DNA of 64,000 bases from Epiperipatus broadwayi (Eukaryota > Onychophora > Udeonychophora > Euonychophora > Peripatidae), in assembly GCA_028023455.1 (NCBI GenBank), contig JAQFVV010000021.1, positions 8,022,853 through 8,086,852 on the forward strand. Direction: 5' to 3'. Numbering within the stretch: position 1 is the first letter of the stretch; every line of letters begins with the position of its first letter. The translations under genes were made by a program, and so were the position numbers. Under the pieces are notes generated by a model. The model was not told the origin of the DNA, did no database searches, and worked only from the letters and a program-made list of their open reading frames with translations. Positions 45,633 to 57,201 of this stretch are shown here, in pieces.

Positions 45633-45752
45633 CTAACCTGAAAACTAACCTTAACTCTAAAACTAACCCTAAAACTAAACCTAAACCTAACCCTAAAACT
45701 AACCCTAAAACTAAACCTAACCCTAAAACTAACCCTAAACCTAACCGTAACA
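45633..45752. repeat. degenerate telomere-like hexamer array (CTAAMM)n
   Basis: About 19 units keep a strict 6-base register: CTAACC, CTAAAA and CTAAAC alternate, ending GTAACA. This is a variant of the animal telomere repeat (CCCTAA)n rather than an exact array. On each side lie AT-rich pieces rich in 'gtaac'/'gtaat' words. Confidence 0.85.
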
Positions 45753-46139
45753 ACTTTTACTTTTTATTGTCATTCTATTTGAAGTAAAAAATAGCCGTAA
45801 TATCTCTTTGTAAAAAAAAAAATAAATAAAACAAAGACTAAAAAAATAAAAATAGACTAAGAAATTTTACTTTTTATTACGATTATTATTTTTTAGTTAA
45901 ACAATAACAACAAAAAAAGTCGTAATCCGATAAAAAATTGATAAAAAAAAGCCATAACACAATTAAAAAAATATACGATAGAAAAAACACGAATCAAATT
46001 GTAATTTGTTGATTTTATTTTACATTTATTATTATGATTTAAATTGTATACGTTAATAAAAAATAATATTTATAAAAGACAATTTTATTTTGTTTTATTT
46101 TCACATTACAAAAAAGCACAGAAAATTATTATAATCAAT

Positions 46140-46235
46140 GGCCTGGGAATAGTCATATTTTATAGTTTTAGTGTGAAAATGGCACCATCCAACCACATCT
46201 TTATCTATAAGACAAGCACACAATTGCCTACTTTA
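46140..46235 (+). repeat. inverted partner of the 44.9 kb SINE-like tail
   Basis: 'ttttagtgtgaaaatggcacc', 'acatctttatctataag' and 'acaattgcc' match the complement of 44.92-44.98 kb. The two lie about 1.1 kb apart and enclose the telomere-like array. The frame 46044-46253 crosses it and is not a gene. Confidence 0.6.
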
Positions 46236-46714
46236 GACATATTCTTACCCTAAATATTAATGATTAATATTAGACAAATAAAAATCGGTGTTGGTGTTCA
46301 ATTTTAAACCTGTTTGAATCATTAATGCTCAATATTAATGAGTAAATGATTTGCTCATAAGAATTCATTTTATTTATGTTGTTTGCTAATAAAAAGTAAT
46401 TTTTCTTAATACCAGCTGTAATAAAGATTAAGTCAACTATAAATATATTTTAGTTAGTTAATTAAAAAAGATAAAGAATTAATTTATTAGTAAAAGCTAT
46501 TAATTTTAAATAATAAATAAATATGTGTGAGTGTGCTTGAAATACAATTTTAATTTTAACTTTCTGGTTGCAATATTAAAAGTTATTCTTAAATATTTAT
46601 TTTAAAAAATCAGTAATAGTTGATTAGACACACAAACACCACTTGATGGCACTGTTGCTATGCAAAAACTATAAAAGATGATCGTTCCAAAGTCGTACTT
46701 TGGGGGGAGGGGGT
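46236..46714. other. unassigned AT-rich DNA
   Basis: No gene or shared repeat seen. Confidence 0.4.
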
Positions 46715-47262
46715 TTCTTTTTTCTTATAAAAAAAATAAAAAACAGAATTTGTAGTTTTTAAAAGTCTTTTTTTATTAACATCAACAAATTTTCAACTTA
46801 TTACGTTGGTTTTTTGGTTTTTTTTTTTAAATATAAAATCAACTAATGTCAAAATTAGTATGCTTTTTTTTATTATCATCCAAAAATGTTTAATTTATTA
46901 TGATAGGTTTTTTTGATAATTTTTTGTTATAAAAAAATAAAATCAATAAATATAAAACTTATTCCATTTTTTTTTTTTTTTTTTGGTTTCACTTTTTTTT
47001 ATTATTAAATAACATAAAGATTTAAAAGTTATTATGCTTTTATTTTTTGTACTGCTTTTTTTTTTTAAAAAAAACAACATCAACAAATTTAAAAGTTATG
47101 CTTTTTTTTTTTTGCTTACACTTTTTTTTTTTTAAAAAAAAATAACAGCAACAATTTTAAAACTTATTAGGCTAATTTTTTTGGTTCCACTTTTTTTTAC
47201 AAAAAATAACATCCACAAATTTAAACCTTATTACAATTTCTTTTTTTCCTATAAAGATCAAC
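46715..47262. repeat. T-rich minisatellite, unit about 65-75 bp, roughly 8 copies
   Basis: The unit is 'ttattatgc', a T run, 'ggtttcac', a T run, an A run, then 'aacatcaacaaatttaaa'. Copies differ in homopolymer length and are quite diverged. Confidence 0.8.
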
Positions 47263-49277
47263 AAATTAAAAAAACCATCTGTTCATGACTCCAGTAATAT
47301 ATCAGATGTATAGCTTGAACAAATGGTATTCTGGGCCTGTCAAACCAAGTTAGATTCTGTTTCATAAATGAGAAAATTTACTTTGTTTTCTGAGCCATCT
47401 TATTATTTCTTTCAGGTTATCAAGAATACATTATTTGATGTGTTATTTACTTCAAAGTATTTCGACATACTTTTGACAAGGATAGATTTTTAAAATTCAA
47501 ATAGCAGAAACTGTTTAGGAATAATAGAATCTTATAATTTTTTACCTGAAATTTGAAATGATATTTTTATTTGCTTATCATTATCATTGCAGTGGAATAA
47601 AAATTACTTGCTCATAAAACTTTTTATATTTATTTTAAACTAGAGTCAGGAATGACATTTCCTAAGTCAGTGACATTTAGATTATTGACTTAAGCTATTG
47701 TTCCAAAATGTATTACATAACTATATACTTTTAAAAAATAACATTCTAAAATATTAATAAAATATTTGTTCAAAATTGTCACTATTACTCTAAAATTATT
47801 GCTTATACTAAATAACTGGAACAAGGCATATCCTACATAAATGAAACATAAAGATTCCTAAATTATTAATTTTTATTCAAGATAATCATATACTTATCCT
47901 GTTTCATTAAAAATCTTCTCTTCTATATCTCTTTATTATTATTATTCTTACTTTCAAAATTTGCTCTATAATAAAATTTTACTTTGTCAAATGACTAATC
48001 AATCACTCAACATGTTTTATCTTCAATAGCTTTTCAAAAATAGATAATAAGAAATAATGAATTCATATAAATTATTATAGATACATTATTATTATCTGTG
48101 TTTTTTATAAAAAATATTTTTCATGAAATATAAATAGCCATTTATGTATTTTGTACTCATGTCCATTAAGAAATCTATTACATATTGGTAATATTTAAAT
48201 ACTGTATAAATAATTTAAAATTTGTTATATTTTAATAAGTGGGAAAAACTTTTAGCATTTGGAGAATGGTAGTTACAGAGGCTGTATTCTGTAGAATGGT
48301 AGGAATCTAAGATTTATTTATTTTGATAAACTGGGTATAATTTTAAGTGTCAATATTATGCTACTGTAATTTATCATATGTTTTATCCATTTTATGCATT
48401 TGGTCTGATAATGATTTTATGAATTTTTGTAAGCTGGATTATATAAAAGTTTGCAGAATATTTATATTTTCATATTTCTATATTTTAAAACATTATACAT
48501 CCCTTATAGTGAGCTATTTATTTATTAGTAAGTATATGTTAATGCTGAACAAATTAAAGATGGTGTATATTTTATTGCTTATTTTAGGCCATGCTTTTAT
48601 TAAGCCATATTTAGTGAATACTTTTACATTACCAGTTTTATACATCATTTAATTCTTGTAATAGTATTTAAGAGATGGTAGCATGAGACTCCCATTTGTT
48701 ATTGTATATTCTTACCTTGCCATTAATTTGTATGTCTCTAAGAGATTTGGTTGAGCATCTCTCTTTTGTGGATATTTATTTTACTAGCATATTATTGTAA
48801 AGAGATTATAGCTGTGTCTCTCTTTTAATATTATATTTCATGGGTTATATGTTTTGTATCTCATATTAGTGTACTCTGACAGATTTCTTTGCTCTCATTA
48901 GATTTAACCATTCAACCTTCATTTTAATATTAACCATTATTATTTATCAGATAATAAATTTGACTTCATTTGATAGATATTTTTGTTTAGAAATTAAATA
49001 AATTTTAAAAAATCAAATTTGATTTTGGGAATTATTTTAAAATTAGATTTTAATCAAAACAAAGCACTGAAGCAGTCAATCTTAGCTTAAGCTTGAGCTT
49101 CATGGTTCTATCTACTAACCTGTGTTTAAACCCTGTATCCCATCTCACTCCTTTAGTTGTGTATATATTTGAGATGCATGCCTAAAATGTATAAAGTTTA
49201 ACTTTCCAATATTTATTATTATTAATTTTTAAATTAATATTAATTATTTTTATTAAAGTATATAGATGCAGCTCATA
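47263..49277. other. unassigned AT-rich DNA
   Basis: The 101-codon plus-strand frame 48347-48652 is hydrophobic with no recognised family. I treat it as chance. Confidence 0.4.
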
Positions 49278-49299
49278 TATATATATATATATATATGAG

Positions 49300-49368
<69 letters not shown>
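49278..49368. repeat. (TA)n microsatellite with 'gagc' interruptions
   Basis: Two TA runs flanked and separated by 'agctcatata'/'tatatgagc', so the block is also palindromic. The minus-strand frame 49182-49385 (poly Ile-Tyr) is its translation. Confidence 0.97.
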
Positions 49369-49370
<2 letters not shown>

Positions 49371-50880
49371 CAAACATACTAACAAAATATTGATTTTTTA
49401 AAAATATTTTTTATACTGTCATTTTAAAACTTTTTCCTTTTAAATTGTTTTTCCTATTAAATTGTATATTTTCTCAGATGCAATCATTAATTGTCCAAAA
49501 ATAATCAAAGGGTTGGAAATATATTGTTTTAATCTTGGGAAGAAATTTTTAATTAAGGTATCACTGAAAATAAAATTAGGAATAAGATTAATAGATTTTG
49601 CTTTTGTATAAACATTTTTGTCAAATCTGTTTTCAATCTGAAAATAGATTTGAATTTATTTTGGACAGTGATCTGATGATTGCTTCTTCAAACAATGAAC
49701 AAGGAAAACTTAAGATTTTAGATTAAAGATTAGATTTGAGCTAGAAATAAATTAAAAGCATTCTTCAAATACCTGAGTAGTATATAAAATGGGCTAAATT
49801 TAATCACCAACAGAGGAACATAACCCATGTCGGTTTGAGAATTAAAAAATAATGATCGAGTAGTAAGCTCATTCTGTGAAGGTCATCTAACTATTACCAT
49901 ACCATCATGCTCCTGTAGAATAAAGTAAAGCTTGACAGAGAACTTTAGATGCTGAATAGAAACTCACTTGCCACATAAGAACTCACATGGATCCATTAAA
50001 TGCCATACTTTGAAAATGAACTCTTAAATTGTGCAAGGTAATGATTTGCATACTGCCTAAAAGTAAATCTAGCTGACTAATCACAAACCCTACTATCAAT
50101 TTCTTCTAATGTATGATTTAACTTTGTAACTTTTCTAATAATGTAAATTGTTCTCAAATAATTTCTATAAATTTAATTCTCTCTCATATGCTCTAACTTT
50201 CTTTAACTTTGGTGCAGTCATTTATAGTTATTTATTACTTGATTTTACATGTATGCTTTTATTATTAATATGCCAATCTCAAGCAATCTGACGAGTTGAA
50301 TTTCTAAAATCTTTTGTTGTTTTTTTTAAGCAAATCTCCATGAATTAAGGTTACTAACATCCCCTTAAATCATAATACATTATTTATTAATATGCTCACC
50401 AGATTTTTTTATGAGTCAACATTTTTATGTTTTCATATAAAAAATATGTTATTTGCCCAACTCTGAATAGAATAAAGTAATTCTACCTGGGGTGAATCCA
50501 GAATTTAAGCTAATTAATGCTATGAAATCTTATAAAGTTATTATTCAATTCTGAAAGAGTGACATATTATTTGTTTTCTATAACCACTAGTCTTAACTTT
50601 ATTTTTCATACTCTTAAAATATCAAATGTTTAAATATCTTAGTTATCAAAATTCTCATAGGTGAGATTGAAATATTTTAAATAGCAGAAAAAGAAGGGGG
50701 TCAAATTTTAACGTATATTTTATTAAATGAAATTTCTCTCTATATATATATATTATAGTGGCATAATGTATTAATTTATATAAATTATGGCATTCAAACT
50801 ACGATCATTTATTTTAAACAGTAAATGTTATTCAATGTCTTTAGTGACATTTATGCATACTGTGTTACTGACATTCAGCC
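49369..50880. other. unassigned AT-rich DNA
   Basis: No gene or shared repeat seen. Confidence 0.4.
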
Positions 50881-51130
50881 TTATCTTCATGATTATATAT
50901 CTGTGCTTCTTATCTGGGGTTGTGACAAGATTGAACCCATAGATTTCTTGTTATTTCCTGTCCCATGGATAGTTGATCTTTTCAGGACTAATTTCGTATA
51001 AAAAGGTCTCTGGCGGTGATCCCAGTATTCCTGGCACATGCTATGCTTATCCACTTTTCTTGTATAAAAGGCATGCACTTAGTGATGTTCATGGCATGGC
51101 TATCCACTTTTCTCTAAGCACTGACCTAGA
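50881..51130 (-). other. GC-richer stretch with a short open frame, unidentified
   Basis: A 61-codon minus-strand frame (50893-51078) reads with few AT-biased residues (for example 'QEYWDHRQRPFYTKL'). The block 'tatccacttttct' occurs twice (about 51047 and 51101). I cannot assign a family. It could be an old mobile-element piece. Confidence 0.3.
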
Positions 51131-54100
51131 AAGGGAGTCTTAGACTTCATTTTCATCCAGAAGCATGACCTTTTCCTTTTAGTTCTTTGTCATTATGTCA
51201 GTACCGCCAAACTTTGTATTATTATTTATTTTGCTTATAATGTTATTTCAATTTTATTATCCAATCCTATCATCATAATGTATTTCTGTATTTAAGAGTA
51301 TCTATCTGCCTTGGGGAAAATCAAGCATTCTGCCCTTTAAATGTTTTTTCAATAAATATTTTGGCATAAAATTAAATGTAATTTTCAAATGTGTTTTATT
51401 TATTTTCACGCCCATAATGGCATGAAAATAGCTTCTATTATATCAGTAATGAATCCCAGAATGCTCCCCAAAATAATATATTAGTCACCACATTTCAGAA
51501 CCATAAATCAAAGTGTTAATAGCAATTTTATGTAATCATTTTAATAATTGATTGGCATCTTAATATTGGACCCACTAAATATGTGTGTTTATATATATAT
51601 GTCATTTAATTAATATAAGAGCATATGAGAAATAATAGCATGATATGTAATTATCTACCATTTGGTAGACCATTTGCTCATTCATGCACATTCTAATGTA
51701 TGCAGTTAATTCATAATGTATATAATTTGTTATTATATTAAACTATTTGTTATTGTTTAACTTATTTGAGTAGTTCAAATTCCTTTTTCTCCACTTCCAC
51801 ATGTACAACCATGCATGTACATATTTTAGTTAAGTCATAGTTAATAGATGTCTCATTGTTTTCTCCGCTCTGCTTATGGGCTGGATTTAAAATAAATTCT
51901 CATGTGCCATCATTATATGTTATTCATTAAGTGTTTGATCTGGAGCTTATGGAGTGGTTTCGAATTCAGGTTGGTCCTTGACTTAAATCTCAGGCTTAAC
52001 TGCATTTGAAGTACATTTTGTGAATTCCAGCTCATGTTAGATGGATGAACATGTTTTGACCAGTACAGCACTAACACATCATCACATTTCAAGTGGAGCA
52101 GATTCACTTTGCAAAATGAATGAACTCTTCTTTCTTTGATGTTTGTTTTAAAAATCTAAACAAATTATTTTTAATATCTAGAAAATCTATCAATTTATGC
52201 TTTAAAAGTTTACATTTTTTTTCACAATTTTTATGATAGTGTTATATGTTATAACAGTCTGTGGATTGATTTCATTTCTAGACAGTTGTATATTCCACAA
52301 ATATAATCTCTATGGTAATATTATACAGATTATATTCTTTTATATTTAAAAAGAAAACATTTCTGTAAAAAATAAATATATAATAATATATATTTTGATT
52401 TCTAATAATTATTATACAATTACAATCATAAACTTTCCAAAAAATCAAGTTTTTAGACCATCGTAATGAATCTTAGTTATTTATTTTTAAACATAATTTA
52501 AGATTTAACTGAAATAAGAATTGCTTTTATTATTTTAGACTTGCACAGACAATAGTTATCTATTTTTATAACACAAATTTGTTTAAATTAGATTTGAACT
52601 TTACTATAATTTTAAATGCTATCAAATGTTTACTTATTTGTAATTATAATAAATTTATAGTTTATTATTTTATCTTTCATATGCACTTATAACCAACTAT
52701 TTTACCCTGCATTTATGTCCTTTATATGACTTTTGATTAAAATTAAGTTCAAACCCTATAATAAATAAAATGACAGTTATTTTTCCTAACTTAATAAGTA
52801 CCTACTTTTTGATTTAATAAAATTTAAAATTATGCATCTCAAAATTTTATTCCCAATTTTTTATGATAGAGTGTACCAATATAAAGGACACAATGATATA
52901 TAGGTAAAAATTAGTCTTAAATAGTTCATTGCAAGATAAAAGTTACTCTTCAACCTCTTTGATAGAAAAATATTGTGACGAATGATGTTAATTACTAAAC
53001 TGGCAATTAATGAGTGACTAATTTTTTTTTTTTATTTTACCTTCTATCTAAATGTAACTAGATACCATTTTTTACCATTGTAAATTCATTGCAAAATAAG
53101 GCTCATTCTGAGTTTAATTTGTATTTTCCTACATATAGCTTTCCAATGGTTTGCTTGATTGAATTTTTGACCATCATTGTGCTTAATGACATTTTTAAAT
53201 TACTGATACACCTCAAATATGGCATTCTTTTAGTTTTCTTACAATTTTCTTGGATTCGGTCTAGGTTTTCAGTAACTTATCTGTTTTAATTTTCTCTAAC
53301 AACAAATCATACCTAAGTCACCATTGACAAAACCCATAATGAAAAAACTGGCTGCAGTGGTTATGGATCAGTATTGTGAATAAAATTCTAAGCTTGCTGG
53401 AAACTCCCCAAAGTGCCTGAAATAAATGTTTGCATTCTACTCTGATTCAAACCTGAAAGCCAAGGATGTCAGTATAAGCAGTCAATTTCATCCAAAAAGA
53501 TCATAAGATACTTAAAAATAAAGTAGCAATTGGTATACTTAAATAAAATTAAAATGTTTATTGATGTAAAGAAAGTAGGAAAAAGCTCTTCATATGTCAT
53601 ATAAATTTACATACACAAACAAACAATAAAGTCAAAAGGCTGAATAAAAATAAAATTATACAATTATAAAAAATAAATATATTATGCATACGGATTTTGC
53701 AAATGCCTTTTTTTAAATGGGGATGGATAAAATCTGTAGCCTTTAATAAAGATATTAAAACAAATTTATAAATAATAATAAATTAGTATTCCTTGGGACA
53801 TAGAGGGTGGGGAAAAAAGAAACCGGTAATAATTCTAAAAAAAGCTCCACCCTCAATTACAAACTGATCGTAAAAGGTGCTATTTATAGAAAGAAGTGCG
53901 TTGGTGTTTTTATTTTTTATCTATGACACATTTCCCATATAATAATAATAATAGTAAATCATATACCATTAATATATTTAGACATAGTTATTTAATGGTA
54001 ATCCATTACGATAACATGTAACTTTTAATGAATTAACCTTAAAGGTATTTTTTCTTTCGTATTTATTCACAGTATTACTTTAAAATTAATCAGCATAAAA

Positions 54101-54369
54101 TTTTATTAATTAGTGAAGCTATAATTTAATCACCTGTTCCCTCTTTTATATATATTAACAATTGTTTTGTTTTTTAAAACTCCTTTCTGTCAGTGCAATG
54201 ATATTACAATCTAACTACTTATAGTATATTATAGAACACACATAGTCCCTGATAACTAAAATAAACTGCCCAAATTAAATTAAAATCTATGATTAAAATA
54301 CAAGATAGTATTTAATGGAATTGTTAATAGAACATTTATTTTATATCTTTTTAATATATATATACACAG
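51131..54369. other. unassigned AT-rich DNA
   Basis: The frames 51913-52107 (-) and 53089-53289 (+) are unsupported. The stretches 51.9-52.1 and 53.3-53.5 kb are slightly richer in GC but show no motif I recognise. Confidence 0.35.
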
Positions 54370-54925
54370 TATGGAGAGTTTTGCCTTGTTTAATAACAAT
54401 TATGTTCTAGTATAAGAGATAGTGATCATGTGATGTTTAGTGGTTTAACACCAATCCTGCCTAATAGGATAGTGGTGGCTATGGTTGTTAAAGAGCCAAA
54501 GACACCAAAATATATTGGTGCTGAACTGAGTTCAGACCCATACGACTATATAAGCTATTGAGCTTAGATTGAAAATATTATTGTGTTTTCAATTTCATTT
54601 TCATGGTTTTGTAGTTAAGTAAAGTTTAAAGGTGGCTGCTAGAGAGTTGCATTAGATCCTAAGATCTAGGTGCAGTGCTCTCAGATCCAGGGCTCCTCAC
54701 TGATGAAGGCCATAAGCCAGAAACTATTCTGGGGATATTGGATGAGTAGACACTAGATAGGGATTTTATGCCTAAGCCTTCTGGCATCCATTGATTACTC
54801 TCATTGGCACAGGGTGGCACTACTGTATGTAGAGTTTTACCTTGTTTAATAACAATTATGTGCTAGTATAAGAAATAGTGATCATGTGAGGTTTAGTGGT
54901 TTAAAATAAATATTTATTGCAGACC
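54370..54925 (+). mobile_element. HHR1 tandem array, about 1.2 units (period 466 bp)
   Basis: The junction block 'tatggagagttttgccttg' at 54370 recurs at 54836 (as 'tatgtagagttttacc'), followed again by 'aataacaattatg'. In between are 'accaatcctgcctaatagg', a 'gctgaactgagttcagaccc' block, 'cattagatcctaagatctagg' and one hammerhead. The end 'gtgatcatgtgaggtttag' is where the second unit stops. No exact target-site duplication found. Confidence 0.85.
54685..54743 (+). ncRNA. type I hammerhead motif (HHR1), cleavage-site mutant
   Basis: Outer stem I AUCC/GGAU, inner stem I UCCUCA/UGGGGA, core CUGAUGA, stem II GGC-CAUAA-GCC and GAAAC are kept. Stem III and the triplet read ACUAUUC rather than ACUAGUC, which breaks stem III. 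Probably inactive. Confidence 0.65.
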
Positions 54926-55660
54926 TTAGCAATGGAATGATGGACTTAATACACCAAAAGTTTACAAAAACAAAACTGATTTTCACGTCTGATATTTGAA
55001 TGTCACGTGAATGATAAAACACACGTTATTTATTATAATAAAACAATAATATGAAGTGTGATTAATAATTGCGAATATTAAACAATAAAAAATAAAGTTT
55101 TAATAATTATAACATCTGATCTAATTTTTAATACAAATTAGAAGTTTTTGTTTGTGTTTTTATTATTAATATATCAAAACTATCACTCAAATTATAAGCA
55201 TAGGAGTTGCATTGCTATTAAAAAAAATGGAAAATATATATTTGTGTTAGCATGTATCTTAAAATCACATACACATGTAAAATTATTGAATTGAGAGTTA
55301 GGTTTTGGAATAAAAGCTAGGTTTTAGTTTGAAGAATTTTTAATTAAGCTAAAAAAACATTTATTGATTAAGTAATATTATGCTTTATTTAATTCTTCTT
55401 AATACTGAAAAGGAAATTGAGTTTGAAGGCAATTGAGTACTATCTTTATTATGATACTGGTATGGTAATTGTACAATATTAGATTTTCTCTTCAGTTTCT
55501 GATTTATTCCCTGCATGGAGTCACTAAAGCCTCCTTTCTGGAAAAACTAATCTATAAATTGAAGATTCCGCATATTTTACATAAGTAAAGGAACATAGAT
55601 TTCTATAAAGTAATCTAAAAATAAGTACAAAAACAGTTGCAAAAATTAAACATTTATGTA
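54926..55660. other. unassigned AT-rich DNA
   Basis: No gene or shared repeat seen. Confidence 0.4.
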
Positions 55661-55661
55661 T

Positions 55662-55960
55662 TGTAATGGTCTGGTGGATTCCAGAAGAGATAGGGGGCGC
55701 ATCTTACTATGGTCAAACTTTGGGTCTTCGGATAGGATGCAAGAGCTTATGCGATGAAATACATAAATTATGATTGTACCTACTTTCAATAGACTAGCTC
55801 TACCTATTTATATTAACTTAGATACAATTTTGGTCAGTTCATACAATTCTCACCCCTTTCTAGACACGTTATACCACAGTATTCGAACTCAGGGAGTAAT
55901 TGCTTGAGCTCACTTATCAGGAAAGGAGATTACACTAATAGTAGTTATTGCACCTCTGTA
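55662..55960. other. GC-richer block, possible LTR-like or SINE relic
   Basis: It starts 'tgtaatggtctggtgg' and has 'tagggggcgcatc' about 30 bases on, like the block at 34345. It also has a minus-strand B-box-like 'gagttcgaatactg' (about 55878-55891). I cannot decide between LTR and SINE. Confidence 0.3.
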
Positions 55961-56577
55961 TAGGTGATAATTAATTACCAAAAATCAATTAAGCATAAGA
56001 TATATAAAAAATATGTATGTTCAGTATAAGTATATATGTATTAAAAGTTATAATAAATTACTTAAATATGTATATGTATTTCCTCTATCATACTAATAAT
56101 ATCCATAGGTGTAAAACTAAATAAGATAATAATGTTTATAACGGGTATGTGAATAATGAAGAACTATAAAGCTGATGGTGGATATGGAAATAATGATGAG
56201 TTAGAGACCAAATTAAAATAACGAATTATATTACTCTGTTTAGCACAGGTGGCAATACTGTATGGAGAGTTTTGCTCTGTTTATCAACAATTAATGTGCT
56301 AGTATAAGAAATGTGATCATGTGATGCTTAATGGTTTAACACCAATCCTGCCTAATAGGATAGTGGTGGCTATGGTTGTAAAAGAGCCAAAGACACCAAA
56401 ATGTATGGGTGCTGAACTGAGTTCAGACCCTTATGACTATATAAGCTATTGAGCTTAGATTGAAAATATTTTTTGTGTTTTCCAATTTCATTCTCATAGT
56501 TTTGTATTTAAGTAGAGATAAAAGGTGGTTGCTAGAGGGTTGCATTAGATCCTAAGATCTAGATGCAGTGCTCTCAG

Positions 56578-56636
56578 ATCCAAAGCTCCTCACTGATGAA
56601 GGCCACAAGCCAGAAACTAGTCTGGGTATATTGGAT
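56578..56636 (+). ncRNA. type I hammerhead ribozyme motif (HHR1, array unit 1)
   Basis: AUCCAA, AGC, UCCUCA, CUGAUGA, GGC-CACAA-GCC, GAA, ACUAGU, C, UGGGUA, UA, UUGGAU. One base change in inner stem I (UGGGUA) weakens one pair. The A-A mismatch at the base of stem II is present. Cleavage would follow GUC. Confidence 0.7.
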
Positions 56637-57033
56637 GAGTAGGCATTAGATAGGGATTTTATGCACAAGCCTTCTGACATCCATTGATTACTCTGTTTAG
56701 CACAGGTGGCAATACTGTATGGAGAGTTTTGCTCTGTTTATCAACAATTAATGTGCTAGTATAAGAAATGTGATAATGTGATGCTTAATGGTATAACACC
56801 AATCCTGCCTAATAGGATAGTGGTGGCTATGGTTGTAAAAGAGCCAAAGACATCAAAATGTATGGGTGCTGAACTGAGTTCAGACCCATATGACTATATA
56901 AGCTATTGAGCTTAGATTGAAAATATTTTTTGTGTTTTCAATTTCATTCTCGTAGTTTTGTAGTTAAGTAGAGATAAAAGGTGGTTGCTAGAGGGTTGCA
57001 TTAGATCCTAAGATCTAGATGCAGTGCTCTCAG

Positions 57034-57092
57034 ATCCAAAGCTCCTCACTGACGAAGGCCACAAGCCAGAAACTAGTCTGGGGATATTGGAT
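57034..57092 (+). ncRNA. type I hammerhead ribozyme motif (HHR1, array unit 2)
   Basis: AUCCAA, AGC, UCCUCA, CUGACGA (position 7 may be any base), GGC-CACAA-GCC, GAA, ACUAGU, C, UGGGGA, UA, UUGGAU. All three helices form; the only fault is the family's A-A mismatch at the base of stem II. Together with unit 1 it would release a 456-nt monomer RNA. Confidence 0.75.
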
Positions 57093-57201
57093 GAGTAGGC
57101 ATTAGATAGGGATTTTATGCACAAGCCTTCTGGCATCCATTGATTACTCTGTTTAGCACAGGTGGCAATACTGTATGGAGAGTTTTGCTCTGTTTATATA
57201 A

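Larger units (their letters stand above)
56231..57201 (+). mobile_element. HHR1 tandem array, two full units plus a partial (period 456-457 bp)
   Basis: The junction 'ctgtatggagagttttgctc' occurs with TATGG at 56261, 56718 and 57174, so periods are 457 and 456. Units are very similar (for example 'cctaataggatagtggtggc', 'gagcttagattgaaaatatt', 'taagtagagataaaaggtgg'), more so than the 54.4 kb array. Each unit has one hammerhead, then 'ttttatgcacaagccttctg' and 'cagg-tggcaatactg'. The 5' end starts 'ttactctgtttagcaca', so both ends lie in the same part of the unit, as expected if the array came from a multimeric RNA or unequal exchange. Confidence 0.92.

Noticed and set aside
45633-45752. True chromosome end
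   Set aside because: The hexamers are degenerate, short and internal to unique sequence on both sides.
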